A stretch of 35,368 nucleotides of DNA from an uncultured Bacilli bacterium (GCA_944332525.1 CALVKD010000039.1:1-35368), one strand, 5' to 3'; numbered from the stretch's first letter, positions 23,046 through 33,237 are shown. Numbers and translations: made by a program. Notes: generated by a model not told the origin, from the letters alone.

Positions 23046-23273
23046 TTACTTGTTAAGTTTTTTGTTAATGGAAGTATAAACGTCTCTAACTGTATGGAAA
23101 GAGAGCATCTCATCATCAGAAAATTCGATATTGAGTTTTTCTTCCAGTTTCATTAAAGATTCGACTAAATCAAGAGAATCAAGACCTAAATCTTTAATCA
23201 CGGTATCTTGAGAGATAGTTTTACCTTTGACTAATTCTCCGAATGTCTCTTCAATTACTTTTTCTACATCCAT
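23046..23273 (-). CDS. acpP: Acyl carrier protein
   Basis: A 75-residue acyl carrier protein. The DSL motif LGLDSLDLVESLMKLEE places the phosphopantetheine attachment site at Ser33, and length and acidity are typical. It would carry acyl chains in fatty-acid synthesis or another acyl-transfer pathway in the cytoplasm. No fatty-acid genes are adjacent, so an isolated housekeeping or specialised ACP are both possible. It has its own terminator; the malQ gene lies 62 bases upstream. Confidence 0.92.
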   Translation of the reverse strand: MDVEKVIEETFGELVKGKTISQDTVIKDLGLDSLDLVESLMKLEEKLNIEFSDDEMLSFHTVRDVYTSINKKLNK

Positions 23274-23335
23274 AAAATAATTCCTCTCTATCTATATACA
23301 TAATTATATTATCTAGATAAGGAATATTCAATATT

Positions 23336-24907
23336 TTATCTTCCAGCCTCAGTTACCATCGCGGCTAAATGCTCAGCTAAAGGACGTGAGAAATCTTTCT
23401 TTCTGAAACGGAAGGTCCAGTTACCGTATGGTTTACCTGGAACGTTCATCCGCGATTCTTTACCCATATGCAAGATATCTTGGATTTGGAAGATAACCAC
23501 ATCAGCATTACTGCGCATCAACGAACCAATTAAAGTATCAAGAATATCTTCGACTCTGCCGATTTGTAAATAGTCGAGCATATAGTCATAAAGATAAGGA
23601 TGTTCGTCGAGATAATTTGTCATGACATCATTATCATGAGCCCCTAAATAAGCGACGCAGTTTTCTTCATAGTTATGAGGTAAATATGCGTTGCAGAGTT
23701 TATTTAAAGTATCTTCGCGGACATCATCATAATGATTAGAGAGTCTGTCTTTAAACTTTTCATAATCTTCGCCGTATTCGCCTCTTAAATGGTTTTGATA
23801 ATCATCAAAGCCGAATTGATAAAGTTTGATGCCTGGGAAGTTGAATTCTGCTTTTAATTCTTTTGCTGAATCGGTTAAGATACCTAAATCTTCAGCGATG
23901 ATTTGAATCTTTTTAAGCTGAGGCTCTAAAGCGATAAAGAAATCGCTGCCTGGGCCTTTCTTCCATACGCCGTTACGCGCGGTCTTTTCACCGAATTTAA
24001 CAGCCCAATAAGTATCGAAAGCTCTAAAGTGATCAACTCTAACTAAATCGTAGAGTTTGCTCATTAAATCAAAGCGTCTTCTCCACCAGAGATAGTTATC
24101 TTTTTTCATTCTTTCCCAGTTATAGAGAGGGTTGCCCCAAAGCTGACCATCTTTAGCGAAGTAATCAGGTGGGACACCCGCTACTTCAGTTGGTCTTCTT
24201 TTCTTATCGAGAAGGAATAATGAAGGATGCGCCCAAACATCAGCTGAGTCAGCTGAAACATAAATAGGTATGTCACCGATAATCTTAATACCTTTTCTCT
24301 TCGCGTAATTTCTTAATGAAGCATATTGCTTATACGCTAAATACTGCGTGAAGATATAGAATTGATAAAGATCTTTATGAGCGTCTTTTAATTCTTCAAT
24401 TACCGCTTTCTTTCTAAACTTTTCATCATGCGGCCATTCCTGCCAAGAAACATCGTTATGGAGTTTCTTAATCATCATAAAGACCGCGTAATCCTCTAAC
24501 CAGAATTTATGTTTTCTGTAGAAGTTATCAACCTTTTCCTTAATCATCGGATAGCCTCTTTGATAGGCCTTTTCGAGAATTGGGAAACGCTGTTGATATA
24601 TTTTGCCATAATTAACAAAAGAAGCATTGTTCCCACCGCGTAAATTTCTGACTTCTTCTGGTGATAAGAAACCATCTCTAACCAAATAATTTAAGTCAAT
24701 AAAATACGGATTCAGAGCAAATGCTGAAAATGATTGATATGGCGAATCTGCAAATCCGGTTGGGTTGAGAGGCAAAATCTGCCAATATTTTTGTTTTGCA
24801 GACACTAAAAAGCGAATAAATCTTCTTGCCGCGCTACCAAAGGTACCAATTCCATGTGGAGAAGGTAACGATGTGATATGGACAAGCAATCCTGAACCAC
24901 GTTCCAT
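23336..24907 (-). CDS. malQ: 4-alpha-glucanotransferase (amylomaltase)
   Basis: A 523-residue GH77 enzyme that transfers alpha-1,4-glucan chains between malto-oligosaccharides in the cytoplasm. The N-terminus SGLLVHITSLPSPHGIGTFG is diagnostic, KYWQILPLNPTGFADSPYQS follows, the catalytic nucleophile region is LVRVDHFRAFDTYW, the acid/base lies in IAEDLG, and the third Asp is in GAHDNDVM (usually GTHDN). Length is normal for bacterial enzymes. The start is preceded by AGGGGGA. No glycogen or maltose genes are next to it. With galK and the GH16 enzyme it points to use of dietary or host glycans. Confidence 0.93.
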   Translation of the reverse strand: MERGSGLLVHITSLPSPHGIGTFGSAARRFIRFLVSAKQKYWQILPLNPTGFADSPYQSFSAFALNPYFIDLNYLVRDGFLSPEEVRNLRGGNNASFVNYGKIYQQRFPILEKAYQRGYPMIKEKVDNFYRKHKFWLEDYAVFMMIKKLHNDVSWQEWPHDEKFRKKAVIEELKDAHKDLYQFYIFTQYLAYKQYASLRNYAKRKGIKIIGDIPIYVSADSADVWAHPSLFLLDKKRRPTEVAGVPPDYFAKDGQLWGNPLYNWERMKKDNYLWWRRRFDLMSKLYDLVRVDHFRAFDTYWAVKFGEKTARNGVWKKGPGSDFFIALEPQLKKIQIIAEDLGILTDSAKELKAEFNFPGIKLYQFGFDDYQNHLRGEYGEDYEKFKDRLSNHYDDVREDTLNKLCNAYLPHNYEENCVAYLGAHDNDVMTNYLDEHPYLYDYMLDYLQIGRVEDILDTLIGSLMRSNADVVIFQIQDILHMGKESRMNVPGKPYGNWTFRFRKKDFSRPLAEHLAAMVTEAGR

Positions 24908-25000
24908 CTATTTTAATCCCCCTTAAAACAAATTAATTATAAACACTAATAACGAAATTTTCAATAAATGGGTCATAAGTGGGGAAAAATAGGGATTATC

Positions 25001-25939
25001 TTAGTTTAAAGCAATGTAAGTAAACTGTTCGTTACCCATGCTCATACCTAAAGTGACAAAGCTAATTTCTCCGTTTTTAAAGCGAATATTTGTCGGAGTT
25101 AAATAATTATCGTAAGTATCGTAACCAGTTAGATGTAAGGATGAATCTTCTTGATTATAAACAGTTTGAATCTGCGTTAAAAATAACTTGCGATACTCAC
25201 CATTTAAATCATCAAGATCAATGATTTTGATTTCAGTGTCTGGATATTCTAAAGTGAATTCGTAATAAGCTCCTTCGCTTCTTTGGCAAGCTGAACATGT
25301 ATCATTAGAAATCACTAAGATAAAATCTTCATCTCGCGCGATTTTTTGCCTTAATTCAGTTTGATTAAGCATGTTATTAAAATAAAAATTTTCTTCGCTT
25401 ACATAATAAAAATTATGGATTCTAACATTTTCTGCAGCAACTACGACTTTACCGATTTGATTATCCGAAAAAAGAAAATTATAAATCATGGAATCATTAG
25501 CTTTATCGTAATAAAAATTTAAACTTGTTACGTCCTTATCAAAATAACTAAGCTGATAATTTGTAAGCTTATCTTCTTTAATTTGATATCCGTCTTGAGA
25601 TGAAATAAAATCGCTAGTGTTAACAATATTAACTAATTTATATAAATCTAAGCCATAATTTATTTCATCAGAAACTTTAATTACTTCATCATCATAAAGC
25701 TGATACTTTTTCATAAACGGCAGATAGTAATACGTAATCTCAGTATTATTATCAATATACGAATTAGTATCGATAGTTAATGATAAATTATATAATGAAT
25801 CGTTAAAACAGGCCTTTCCTGAGGTCAAAACATAATTAAAGAAGGAGATATAATCCTCCTTCAAAACAGCTGTCTGCTGGCAAGCAGAAGCTGATAAAAA
25901 CAATAATCCGATTACTAATAACTTATTCAGCTTCTTCAT
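25001..25939 (-). CDS. Lipoprotein with C-terminal thioredoxin-like domain
   Basis: A 312-residue lipoprotein. The signal peptide ends in SAC with Cys20. Residues of about 30-195 form a beta-rich region of unknown type. The C-terminal part (about 200-312) resembles a thioredoxin fold: DFILVISNDTCSACQRSEG has a CxxC motif (CSAC) at about 214-217, followed by EIKIIDLDDL and a TPTNIRFKNGE segment with the cis-Pro position. It would act in thiol-disulfide exchange outside the membrane, or simply bind thiols. Its ATG lies inside the 3' end of the Mrp gene (17-base overlap), so the two are translationally linked. Confidence 0.75.
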   Translation of the reverse strand: MKKLNKLLVIGLLFLSASACQQTAVLKEDYISFFNYVLTSGKACFNDSLYNLSLTIDTNSYIDNNTEITYYYLPFMKKYQLYDDEVIKVSDEINYGLDLYKLVNIVNTSDFISSQDGYQIKEDKLTNYQLSYFDKDVTSLNFYYDKANDSMIYNFLFSDNQIGKVVVAAENVRIHNFYYVSEENFYFNNMLNQTELRQKIARDEDFILVISNDTCSACQRSEGAYYEFTLEYPDTEIKIIDLDDLNGEYRKLFLTQIQTVYNQEDSSLHLTGYDTYDNYLTPTNIRFKNGEISFVTLGMSMGNEQFTYIALN

Positions 25940-26789
25940 CTTTTAACTCTTGATAAATCTTCTCAGCAACTTCATCAAGATACTTTCCTTCATACTTTTC
26001 AATTTCCCCGTGATTAATTAATTTAGTTAAAGCAAGGTCTAATGGTAAGGAAGCAATTAAATTAATGTCTTCATCTTTAAGTAATTCGGAAATTGAAGAT
26101 TCTCCGTATAAAGAAATCTTCTCATGGCATTTAGGGCATTCAATATAAGCCATATTTTCGATGATACCTCTAATTTTAATATGCATCATCTTCGCCATAT
26201 TGACCGCTTTCTTAACAATTAAGGAAACTAAGTCTTGTGGAGTTGTTACCATAATAATTTCATCAACTGGAATGCTTTGGAAAATAGTTAAAGCGACATC
26301 GCCGGTTCCTGGAGGCATATCGATAACTAAAACATCGAGTTCACCCCATAAAACATCGCTATAGAACTGTTTAACAATCGTGGAAATAAGCGAGCCTCTC
26401 CAAATAATCGGGTCATCATCATGCTCAAGAAGCATATTAGAAGAAATCATCTTAATTTTTAACTCTGGGGAAATAAACGGATAGATTAAATTGTTTTGTC
26501 CATACGCTCTTTCTTTTACACCAAAAGTCTTCGGAATGCTCGGTCCGGTTATATCCGCATCAAGTAAGCCGACCTTTAACCCCTTTTTAGCTAAAGAAAC
26601 CGCTAAAAGAGAAGAGACAAAAGATTTGCCGACTCCGCCTTTGCCGGAAACGACACCGATAATTTTTTTAATCTTCGAAAATTCATTTAAATTTACAGTA
26701 AATGAAGCCTGGGAGCAGTCATTAGCTTCCTGGCAATGTGAGCAATCCCCGTCGCATGCCGGTGATTGCTTATATTTTTCATTACTCAT
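25923..26789 (-). CDS. mrp: Mrp/NBP35-type P-loop ATPase, Fe-S carrier
   Basis: A 288-residue Mrp/ApbC-family scaffold that carries Fe-S clusters to apoproteins. Walker A is the deviant GKGGVGKS (residues 49-56), followed by LLDADITGPS, IDMPPGTGD and the CPKC motif at 218-221 that binds the bridging cluster. An N-terminal cysteine-rich tail (C-x3-C-x2-C-x5-C in residues 12-25) resembles the extra cluster site of eukaryotic Nbp35 and some bacterial and archaeal members. It overlaps the preceding YigZ gene by 8 bases and the following thioredoxin-like lipoprotein gene by 17. Confidence 0.9.
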   Translation of the reverse strand: MSNEKYKQSPACDGDCSHCQEANDCSQASFTVNLNEFSKIKKIIGVVSGKGGVGKSFVSSLLAVSLAKKGLKVGLLDADITGPSIPKTFGVKERAYGQNNLIYPFISPELKIKMISSNMLLEHDDDPIIWRGSLISTIVKQFYSDVLWGELDVLVIDMPPGTGDVALTIFQSIPVDEIIMVTTPQDLVSLIVKKAVNMAKMMHIKIRGIIENMAYIECPKCHEKISLYGESSISELLKDEDINLIASLPLDLALTKLINHGEIEKYEGKYLDEVAEKIYQELKDEEAE

Positions 26790-27393
26790 CGCTTTCTCCT
26801 TTCACCAAGGCAAATTCTTCCGCAATTAACTCTATGGCAATTTGTCCTTGCATATAATTTATCAAATCATCTAATTTTCTAGAAGATAACACTTCATAGA
26901 TAACATTATCTTGATATAAAACGTCACGCGTTTCAATCTTTTCCGTTAAGAGATACTTTTTTAAAACATCAATATTTTTATATTCAGTCACCAAATGATA
27001 ACAGTAACGCTTTTCTTGATGGTAAATATCAGCTTTGCTAATAACATTAACCGCGCCGCTAACATAAGCCCTCAACAATCCGCCCGCACCGAGTTTAATC
27101 CCGCCAAAATAACGGATAACCACGCAGAGAACTTTATTAAGATGATGTTTTAGCAAAACCTCTAAAATCGGTTTACCTGCCGTTCCTGAAGGCTCACCAT
27201 CATCATTAGACTTCCTCACTTCATCAAAAACATACGCATAGCAATAATGCGTCGCTTTTGGATAAGTTTTCATTAAACTTTTCAAGTGATCTTTATATTC
27301 ATCTTTAGTTTTCAAAGGTAATAAAACCGAAATGAACTGACTCTTTTTTATTTCTTCTTCAAAGGTGAAGGTTTCTAAAACATAGTTAGGCAT
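26782..27393 (-). CDS. yigZ: YigZ/IMPACT family protein (UPF0029)
   Basis: A 203-residue protein of the YigZ/Impact family. The UPF0029 signature YFGGIKLGAGGLLRAYVSG lies at about residues 90-108, preceded by the conserved THYCYAYVF and DDGEPSGTAG segments. Family members are small cytoplasmic proteins, possibly ribosome- or translation-related; the molecular role is not settled. It overlaps the giant CvpA-like gene upstream by 8 bases and the mrp gene downstream by 8 bases. Confidence 0.92.
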   Translation of the reverse strand: MPNYVLETFTFEEEIKKSQFISVLLPLKTKDEYKDHLKSLMKTYPKATHYCYAYVFDEVRKSNDDGEPSGTAGKPILEVLLKHHLNKVLCVVIRYFGGIKLGAGGLLRAYVSGAVNVISKADIYHQEKRYCYHLVTEYKNIDVLKKYLLTEKIETRDVLYQDNVIYEVLSSRKLDDLINYMQGQIAIELIAEEFALVKGESDE

Positions 27394-30300
27394 TTGTATA
27401 ATTTCTCAAAATATCTGCGATAGTCTTTAACTGCATAGTCCAGTTATCAGCTTTATCAGCGAAAACTTCACTTGCTAAATCAATGCTGAAATCAAGTTTA
27501 TTATTTGCTAATTCTGGAATTAAAATCGCTAAAGTATCTAATTGTTGGTTAATCTCAGCAATAGTTGGATTAATTAAACTGTCAAAGCCAATACTAGCAA
27601 TCATCGAATTCAAGTAATATTCTTCTTTGATATAGATGCTCTTAAATGTCTCATCATCTTTGTTGCCCATCATGCTGATATTATTGGCCATACCTACATA
27701 GAATTCATCGTTGATATTAGCAAATTTATTAGCCATATCGCCTATATATGTAGCCATATTACCTGAAAAATTGATAAGTCCTTTTAAGCCATCATTTTCA
27801 TAAGTATTGAATGTTATATAGTCATTATTAATTGCAGCATCATTTGTCCGAGCAAATAAGTTATAGACATAGTTTATATCCTGAGTAGATAAATCTTGAG
27901 AAATAATTCTGTCTAACAATCTCGCTAAGACTTCGCTTAATAAATAAGCACGATTATATAAGTCTTTATCAGTAACGTTTTCAAGATTAGAAACATCATT
28001 TAATGTATATGCTGAATTAAATAAATCATCAACTAAAGATGAGGAAACTTCGGTAATACTGCTAAGAATTTCACCATTATCAAAAAGGCTACCATAAAGT
28101 TCATTGATAAAGTACTCTAATCTTTCACCTTCAAAAGCCCATTGATTTTCTAATGTTTTATCATCAATATGATTTTTCACAATATAGCTAATCATGTCTT
28201 CAGCTAACTGATTGCTTCTACCTTTATCATCACTAACCCAAATTTCATCAGCGATATCGGCTTTTACTAAGGCTCCATAGATTAATGAACTTCTAATAGA
28301 AACAACAGTGTTATCGACTGTGACATCGTCAAATGTATTCAGTTTGCCAATTAAATTAAATAATGTGCTTAAATTGTTAACTTCAACAGAAGTGATATTT
28401 CCGCTATCGTCAGTCTTTTTAACGAAGAAGCTATCAACTCCACCTTTAATTGCTTCAAATAAGGAATCTTTGCCATCGCATAATGTAGAGATATCTTCAT
28501 CCCAAAGATTAATTTTTTCTTCTTGAGAAATATTTTTATCTTCAATCGCGTATCCGCTAATGACAACATTTTCATCAACAATTAAGCCGTTAATATTAGT
28601 TAAGACTTGATCAAAAATCTTTGGTAAAGCATCGTGATAAAGCGATGAGTGATTAACGCTAACTAAGAGATCATTAACTTCTTGAGCATTTAGAGCTTTT
28701 AATGTTTCAGCATTGCTTAAATCATTAAAGTCTTTAATTGAACTCGACATTTTAATGGTCGCATTAACCGCGGAAGTTATGTTGTCGATTTCTTTATTCC
28801 AGTCAGAAATACGAGAAATATTTTTAACCATTTTCGCTTCAGCAGAAGAATAAGAAGTATCTCTATCTTGGTTATAAGCTAATTCATCAAATCCGCTGGT
28901 ATCCATCAAGAAATTAATCATCTGTTCAAAGAAAGTTAAATCTTCACCATAGATATTCTTAACTTTTCTTGAATTGTTTGTAAAGGCTGATTCTTCCATC
29001 GCTTTCAGCATCGGAGCGATAACGTTGGTCATATCGCCTTTTAACGATTCTAAGCCGTTGCTTAAGCCATCATTATTTAATAAGTCCATCAACGGATCAG
29101 CAATATCCATAAAGATATCGATTTGATCTTGACGCGCGGCAATTTCACCGCTTCTTGAAACATCATAGCCCTTTGAAGAAAGAACGTTATTGCTATCTTT
29201 ATAGTTATAATCAACCGAGAAAGCTTCAAAATAGAGATCATTAACGGTTACTCTTTCATCGACAGTTGTATCTGGATTATCCGTTCCGAAAGCAAAGTTT
29301 GTGGTTGAGAACACTTTATTAAGCGATGAGCTAAATAAGGTTCTAAAGGAATCAATTTCATTAAAATCTGTGAGAATTGGTGAAAGAACATCCATTCTAT
29401 TATCGCTTTCTAAAACCTTTTCAAAAGTGATATTGCCATTATTATCAAAGAAAATCTTTTCGCCGTTTTCTTCTTTCAGGAATTCTTTTAATAAGTTCAT
29501 TATTTTATCGATTTCTCCGCCTTCCTCAATTGGAGCATTACCGATAGCAAAAGCGCTGATATGGTCTTCTTTAACATTTTCAGAATCAACATTTTCACCT
29601 AATGACTCTTCAATCTTTGATGTGACATTATCATAGAAAAATTCAGCAAATGGTTTGCCGGTAATTTCATATTTTCCGTTAACAAGTTCACTATTAAATG
29701 AAGATAAATTATAGACCGACTTTAATACAGTACTTAGATTATCGATATCAGCAACATCTAGAGATGCGATATTGATATTAGCTAAATCCATGCCGTCGCT
29801 ACCGAAGGCTTTAACCGCGTCGATAACTTTAACAAATTCACTGGCTTCTTTATCCCAATCAGAAACGTTATTAAAATTAATTTTTAATCCGCTTTGTTTT
29901 AATGGTTCTTCCAAGTAATGATTAAGAATATTTCCCATTGATGAAGAAATAATTGTAGATGAAGCTAAATCAGAGAAAATATTTTGAATTTCTTGTGAAT
30001 CAATTTTGTTAATATTGATGGTTCCACCATCTGCATTAATCAAATTTTTAATTGTCGAAGAATCTTGTAAAGTGGAGAAAGCTGCAACGATATTATCAAT
30101 TTCTTTATTCCAATCAGAAATTGAAGTAATTGTATTTTCACTAACAGCAAAACCCATGTTGGTTAAGTTTTGATCTTGGAAAATATTATATAAAACTGTT
30201 TCAAAATTACTCATTTCACCAGCAGCTGGCTGAGGATTAATTAAAGGTGATTGTTCAACAATCTTTAAAATATGTCCGAGTTTTTCTACATCGAATTGAG

Positions 30301-32398
30301 TCTTATCAAGGAAAGCATTAGGATCATTTGAACTTAAGGCTTCACTCAAAGCATTGATATCTGGAACTAAGTCAAGAAGGTTATAGAGTTCTTGTCCGAA
30401 GGAAGTAACATCAAAATTAAGATCTTTAAAGGTTAAGCCATAGATTAACTCTTGATTACCTAACTGATTTTCAATTAAATCAGGGATGCAAATTGAAAGA
30501 ATTTGGGAATCATCAATATTCAAAGAAACTTCTTGCAAAATTGAGATAATTTTTTCATCTTTTAAAATATCAACTTTATTATCGATAATATCTTGAAGAG
30601 GAAAATCTGGGTTATTGTAAATTAAATGCACGGTATCAAGCAATGAAGAAATTTCATGGCTCCATTCCTCTTTTGTTGTCACTTCGGCCGCAACTTCGTC
30701 GATAGCTTGGCTTAATCCTAAGTTTTGTAACTCTTCAAATGAAGTCGCATATTTTAAAACGTTTCCGATTTGGCTAAGTAATAATTCTGAATCAAGAATT
30801 CCCTTATACGCTAAAGAACTATCATCTTTATAAACACCATCAAATAAACTCTTAGTCGATAAATGATAACGGTTTTGGTCAATACTCGTCGTAGAAGTCA
30901 ATAACTCCGTTCCATCACTCTTTTCTCCGTTAATCGCTTCTTCTGTTAATGAATAATTGATTACTTGCATTAATGCGCTATTCTGTTCATTAGAATGCAT
31001 GAAATCGCCAACGGTAAGATTTCTTTGAATTGGTGAATAAAGAGCTAAATCAGAAAGATTAACCACAGTATCATAAAGAGAAAGCAATTCATTGCCTAAA
31101 TCAATATTTTGATAAGCTGCTGCATCTTCCGGCAAAATTTCATTATTAGCTTGATCATTAACATATGTGGCTAATGATGTTAAAAGATATGGCATTACTT
31201 TATTTAAAACTGATGAATCTTCTAAATTTTCAAAAGTTAATTTGAAAGAAGTATAATTCTCACGGCTAAAGGTATAGCTTTCAATTCCTTGAGGATCGAG
31301 AGCTTGCGAAATTAAGCCGGTTTCATAGAAATTATCATAAATATCGGAAATAGTTAAAAGTTCATCGCTCCAATCGATATCATTCCAGTTAACCGCTGAT
31401 AAATCTACATTATTTTTAATTTGATCAATATTGACGACAATTGATAAAGCTACTGGCAAGATTGAAGTAACAAATGGAGAATTTGCTAACAAATCAAGTG
31501 AACCGGTAACAAAAGCTTCAGATAATGCAGCCGTTTGATTGAATGAGAAGTTACTTAAATCAATAACTCCTTCTTGAATACCTAAGCAAGCGATATTTAA
31601 AAAGACCTCCATTTCATTAAATAAAGATGTAGTTTCATCACCTAACTTAAATGAAGTCAAATAAGAAGCTAATTGAATATCTAATGAAGAATCACCAACT
31701 TTTAAACTAGTTAAAGTTTGGCCGAGAAGAGAATTTTTATAAGCGTCGACATATTCCTGTAAAGCCTTAGTCTTACTATTATTTAACTCAAAATCAAATT
31801 GATTAACAGTATTAACAACATTAGATGCTAATGCGGTAAACGGCATTAATAACAACGCTGAAGAAACGAGAGCTTTAACGCCTCCAACAAAAAAGCCTCC
31901 GACTCTGATTTTATGTTTTTGTGTCAAATTTTTACCTAAAAGATGTTTAATTAAAAGGTTATAAATTAAGAAAGAAAGCAATGGTGAAATGATAAAGCAA
32001 ACAATTATGAAATGAAGGATAAATACAACTAAAGCAATAATTGAAGTCGCTAATTTATCGCACATTACAAAAGCTTCAGATGACGGAGTTAAGCCGGAAC
32101 CATTACTTGAGAAATAAATAATAATATCTCTCAAAGTTTCACCAATTGTAGTAACCGGAAAAACTTGTCCGTTAATTCCGATTGCTAAATTAAGCGAAGT
32201 TAAATTAATTCCATAGTATAATTCAGCAAATTTTGTATTGAAAACAATAATTATGACATAGAGAATCGATGAAATGATAAAAGCGGTCAAAGACTTCCAA
32301 ACGCCTTTAAACAACCCAAAAATCATTTTTAAGACTATCAGTCCAATTAAAACATAAACGACTATATTTAAGATCAAAGTAATTTGAGCTGGATCCAT
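27386..32398 (-). CDS. Giant CvpA-like membrane protein with W-repeat extracellular region (1670 aa)
   Basis: The N-terminal ~190 residues hold about four membrane spans (7-27, 33-53, 112-145, 165-190) and resemble CvpA-family proteins. Everything after about residue 200 is a soluble, Asn/Asp/Ser/Leu-rich helical region of nearly 1,470 residues without Cys-rich or enzyme motifs. A short motif, W-x-x-E-(I/L) at the head of a helix (DWNKEIDNI type), recurs with Trp at about residues 343, 579, 763, 848, 1200, 1299 and 1653; spacing is irregular. The start ATG is followed directly by the first span (MDPAQITLILNIVVYVL). It heads a four-gene overlapping operon with yigZ, mrp and the thioredoxin-like lipoprotein. 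Function unknown; orientation of the large part (outside or cytoplasm) is not determined. Confidence 0.75.
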   Translation of the reverse strand: MDPAQITLILNIVVYVLIGLIVLKMIFGLFKGVWKSLTAFIISSILYVIIIVFNTKFAELYYGINLTSLNLAIGINGQVFPVTTIGETLRDIIIYFSSNGSGLTPSSEAFVMCDKLATSIIALVVFILHFIIVCFIISPLLSFLIYNLLIKHLLGKNLTQKHKIRVGGFFVGGVKALVSSALLLMPFTALASNVVNTVNQFDFELNNSKTKALQEYVDAYKNSLLGQTLTSLKVGDSSLDIQLASYLTSFKLGDETTSLFNEMEVFLNIACLGIQEGVIDLSNFSFNQTAALSEAFVTGSLDLLANSPFVTSILPVALSIVVNIDQIKNNVDLSAVNWNDIDWSDELLTISDIYDNFYETGLISQALDPQGIESYTFSRENYTSFKLTFENLEDSSVLNKVMPYLLTSLATYVNDQANNEILPEDAAAYQNIDLGNELLSLYDTVVNLSDLALYSPIQRNLTVGDFMHSNEQNSALMQVINYSLTEEAINGEKSDGTELLTSTTSIDQNRYHLSTKSLFDGVYKDDSSLAYKGILDSELLLSQIGNVLKYATSFEELQNLGLSQAIDEVAAEVTTKEEWSHEISSLLDTVHLIYNNPDFPLQDIIDNKVDILKDEKIISILQEVSLNIDDSQILSICIPDLIENQLGNQELIYGLTFKDLNFDVTSFGQELYNLLDLVPDINALSEALSSNDPNAFLDKTQFDVEKLGHILKIVEQSPLINPQPAAGEMSNFETVLYNIFQDQNLTNMGFAVSENTITSISDWNKEIDNIVAAFSTLQDSSTIKNLINADGGTININKIDSQEIQNIFSDLASSTIISSSMGNILNHYLEEPLKQSGLKINFNNVSDWDKEASEFVKVIDAVKAFGSDGMDLANINIASLDVADIDNLSTVLKSVYNLSSFNSELVNGKYEITGKPFAEFFYDNVTSKIEESLGENVDSENVKEDHISAFAIGNAPIEEGGEIDKIMNLLKEFLKEENGEKIFFDNNGNITFEKVLESDNRMDVLSPILTDFNEIDSFRTLFSSSLNKVFSTTNFAFGTDNPDTTVDERVTVNDLYFEAFSVDYNYKDSNNVLSSKGYDVSRSGEIAARQDQIDIFMDIADPLMDLLNNDGLSNGLESLKGDMTNVIAPMLKAMEESAFTNNSRKVKNIYGEDLTFFEQMINFLMDTSGFDELAYNQDRDTSYSSAEAKMVKNISRISDWNKEIDNITSAVNATIKMSSSIKDFNDLSNAETLKALNAQEVNDLLVSVNHSSLYHDALPKIFDQVLTNINGLIVDENVVISGYAIEDKNISQEEKINLWDEDISTLCDGKDSLFEAIKGGVDSFFVKKTDDSGNITSVEVNNLSTLFNLIGKLNTFDDVTVDNTVVSIRSSLIYGALVKADIADEIWVSDDKGRSNQLAEDMISYIVKNHIDDKTLENQWAFEGERLEYFINELYGSLFDNGEILSSITEVSSSLVDDLFNSAYTLNDVSNLENVTDKDLYNRAYLLSEVLARLLDRIISQDLSTQDINYVYNLFARTNDAAINNDYITFNTYENDGLKGLINFSGNMATYIGDMANKFANINDEFYVGMANNISMMGNKDDETFKSIYIKEEYYLNSMIASIGFDSLINPTIAEINQQLDTLAILIPELANNKLDFSIDLASEVFADKADNWTMQLKTIADILRNYTNA

Positions 32399-32515
32399 AA
32401 AACAACCTCCAAAGTTATTAGTTACAAAACAATAATATTATATTTTTTAAAAATATAAATTATTTTTTATCTTTAATTTGTTTTTAATCTGTTATACTCT
32501 TACTAACGAGGCATT

Positions 32516-33235
32516 ATGAAAAACGAAGATATTTTTGTATTTGTGAAAAAAATGGGCTTATTTCTCGTCGGATTTCTCGGCTTAAGCATCATTTCGGCAA
32601 TTGTTCAGTTAGCATTTGGAGAACTTATCGTTTCGGCAATGGGCAATCAAGCTTCTGCTTTTCTTAATTTTATCGTGTATTTTATTGGAGCGATAATCTT
32701 ATGCTTAATCGTTTGGAAAAACGAATTAATCGATATTTTTAAGGGATTTAAAGTACCTCAAAATATTAAAGACGGAATTGCTATTGGAATTATTATCTTA
32801 GCGGTAACGATGTCATATAATCTGCTTTTATCATTAATTATGCCATCGTTTGGCTCAAATGATAATGAAGCTAGCGTCGATAATATGATTTTAATAAATC
32901 CAGTTTTAAGTTTTATCACCGTCGTTTTATTTGCACCTCTAGTCGAAGAAATAACTTATCGCTACGGATTATTTGCCGGAATCAGAAAATATTCACGCGT
33001 TTTAGCCTATATTGTTACTTCTTTAGTTTTTGCATTAATCCACTTTGATTTTAACTTTTCTGATCAAGCCGTTTTAATAAACGAATTGCTTAATTTACCT
33101 ACATATATTTTTGCCGCGGTTATGCTTTGCTATGCCTATGATAAAAATACTTCCTTAGCTACATCAATGACCGCGCATTTAATCAATAATTTAACCGCAG
33201 TTATCACAACCATCATCGCATCATTTCTGCAATAA
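32516..33235 (+). CDS. CPBP family intramembrane metalloprotease
   Basis: A 239-residue integral membrane protein with about seven spans, of the CPBP (CAAX protease, Rce1-like) family. Motif 1 is EEITYRYG (Glu144, Glu145, Arg149), motif 2 is FALIHFDF (His176) and motif 3 is HLINN (His221, Asn225), all expected in active members. Substrates are unknown. The start has only a weak CGAGG site. It is followed after 2 bases by the TraX-like gene. Confidence 0.88.
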   Translation: MKNEDIFVFVKKMGLFLVGFLGLSIISAIVQLAFGELIVSAMGNQASAFLNFIVYFIGAIILCLIVWKNELIDIFKGFKVPQNIKDGIAIGIIILAVTMSYNLLLSLIMPSFGSNDNEASVDNMILINPVLSFITVVLFAPLVEEITYRYGLFAGIRKYSRVLAYIVTSLVFALIHFDFNFSDQAVLINELLNLPTYIFAAVMLCYAYDKNTSLATSMTAHLINNLTAVITTIIASFLQ

Positions 33236-33237
33236 CT

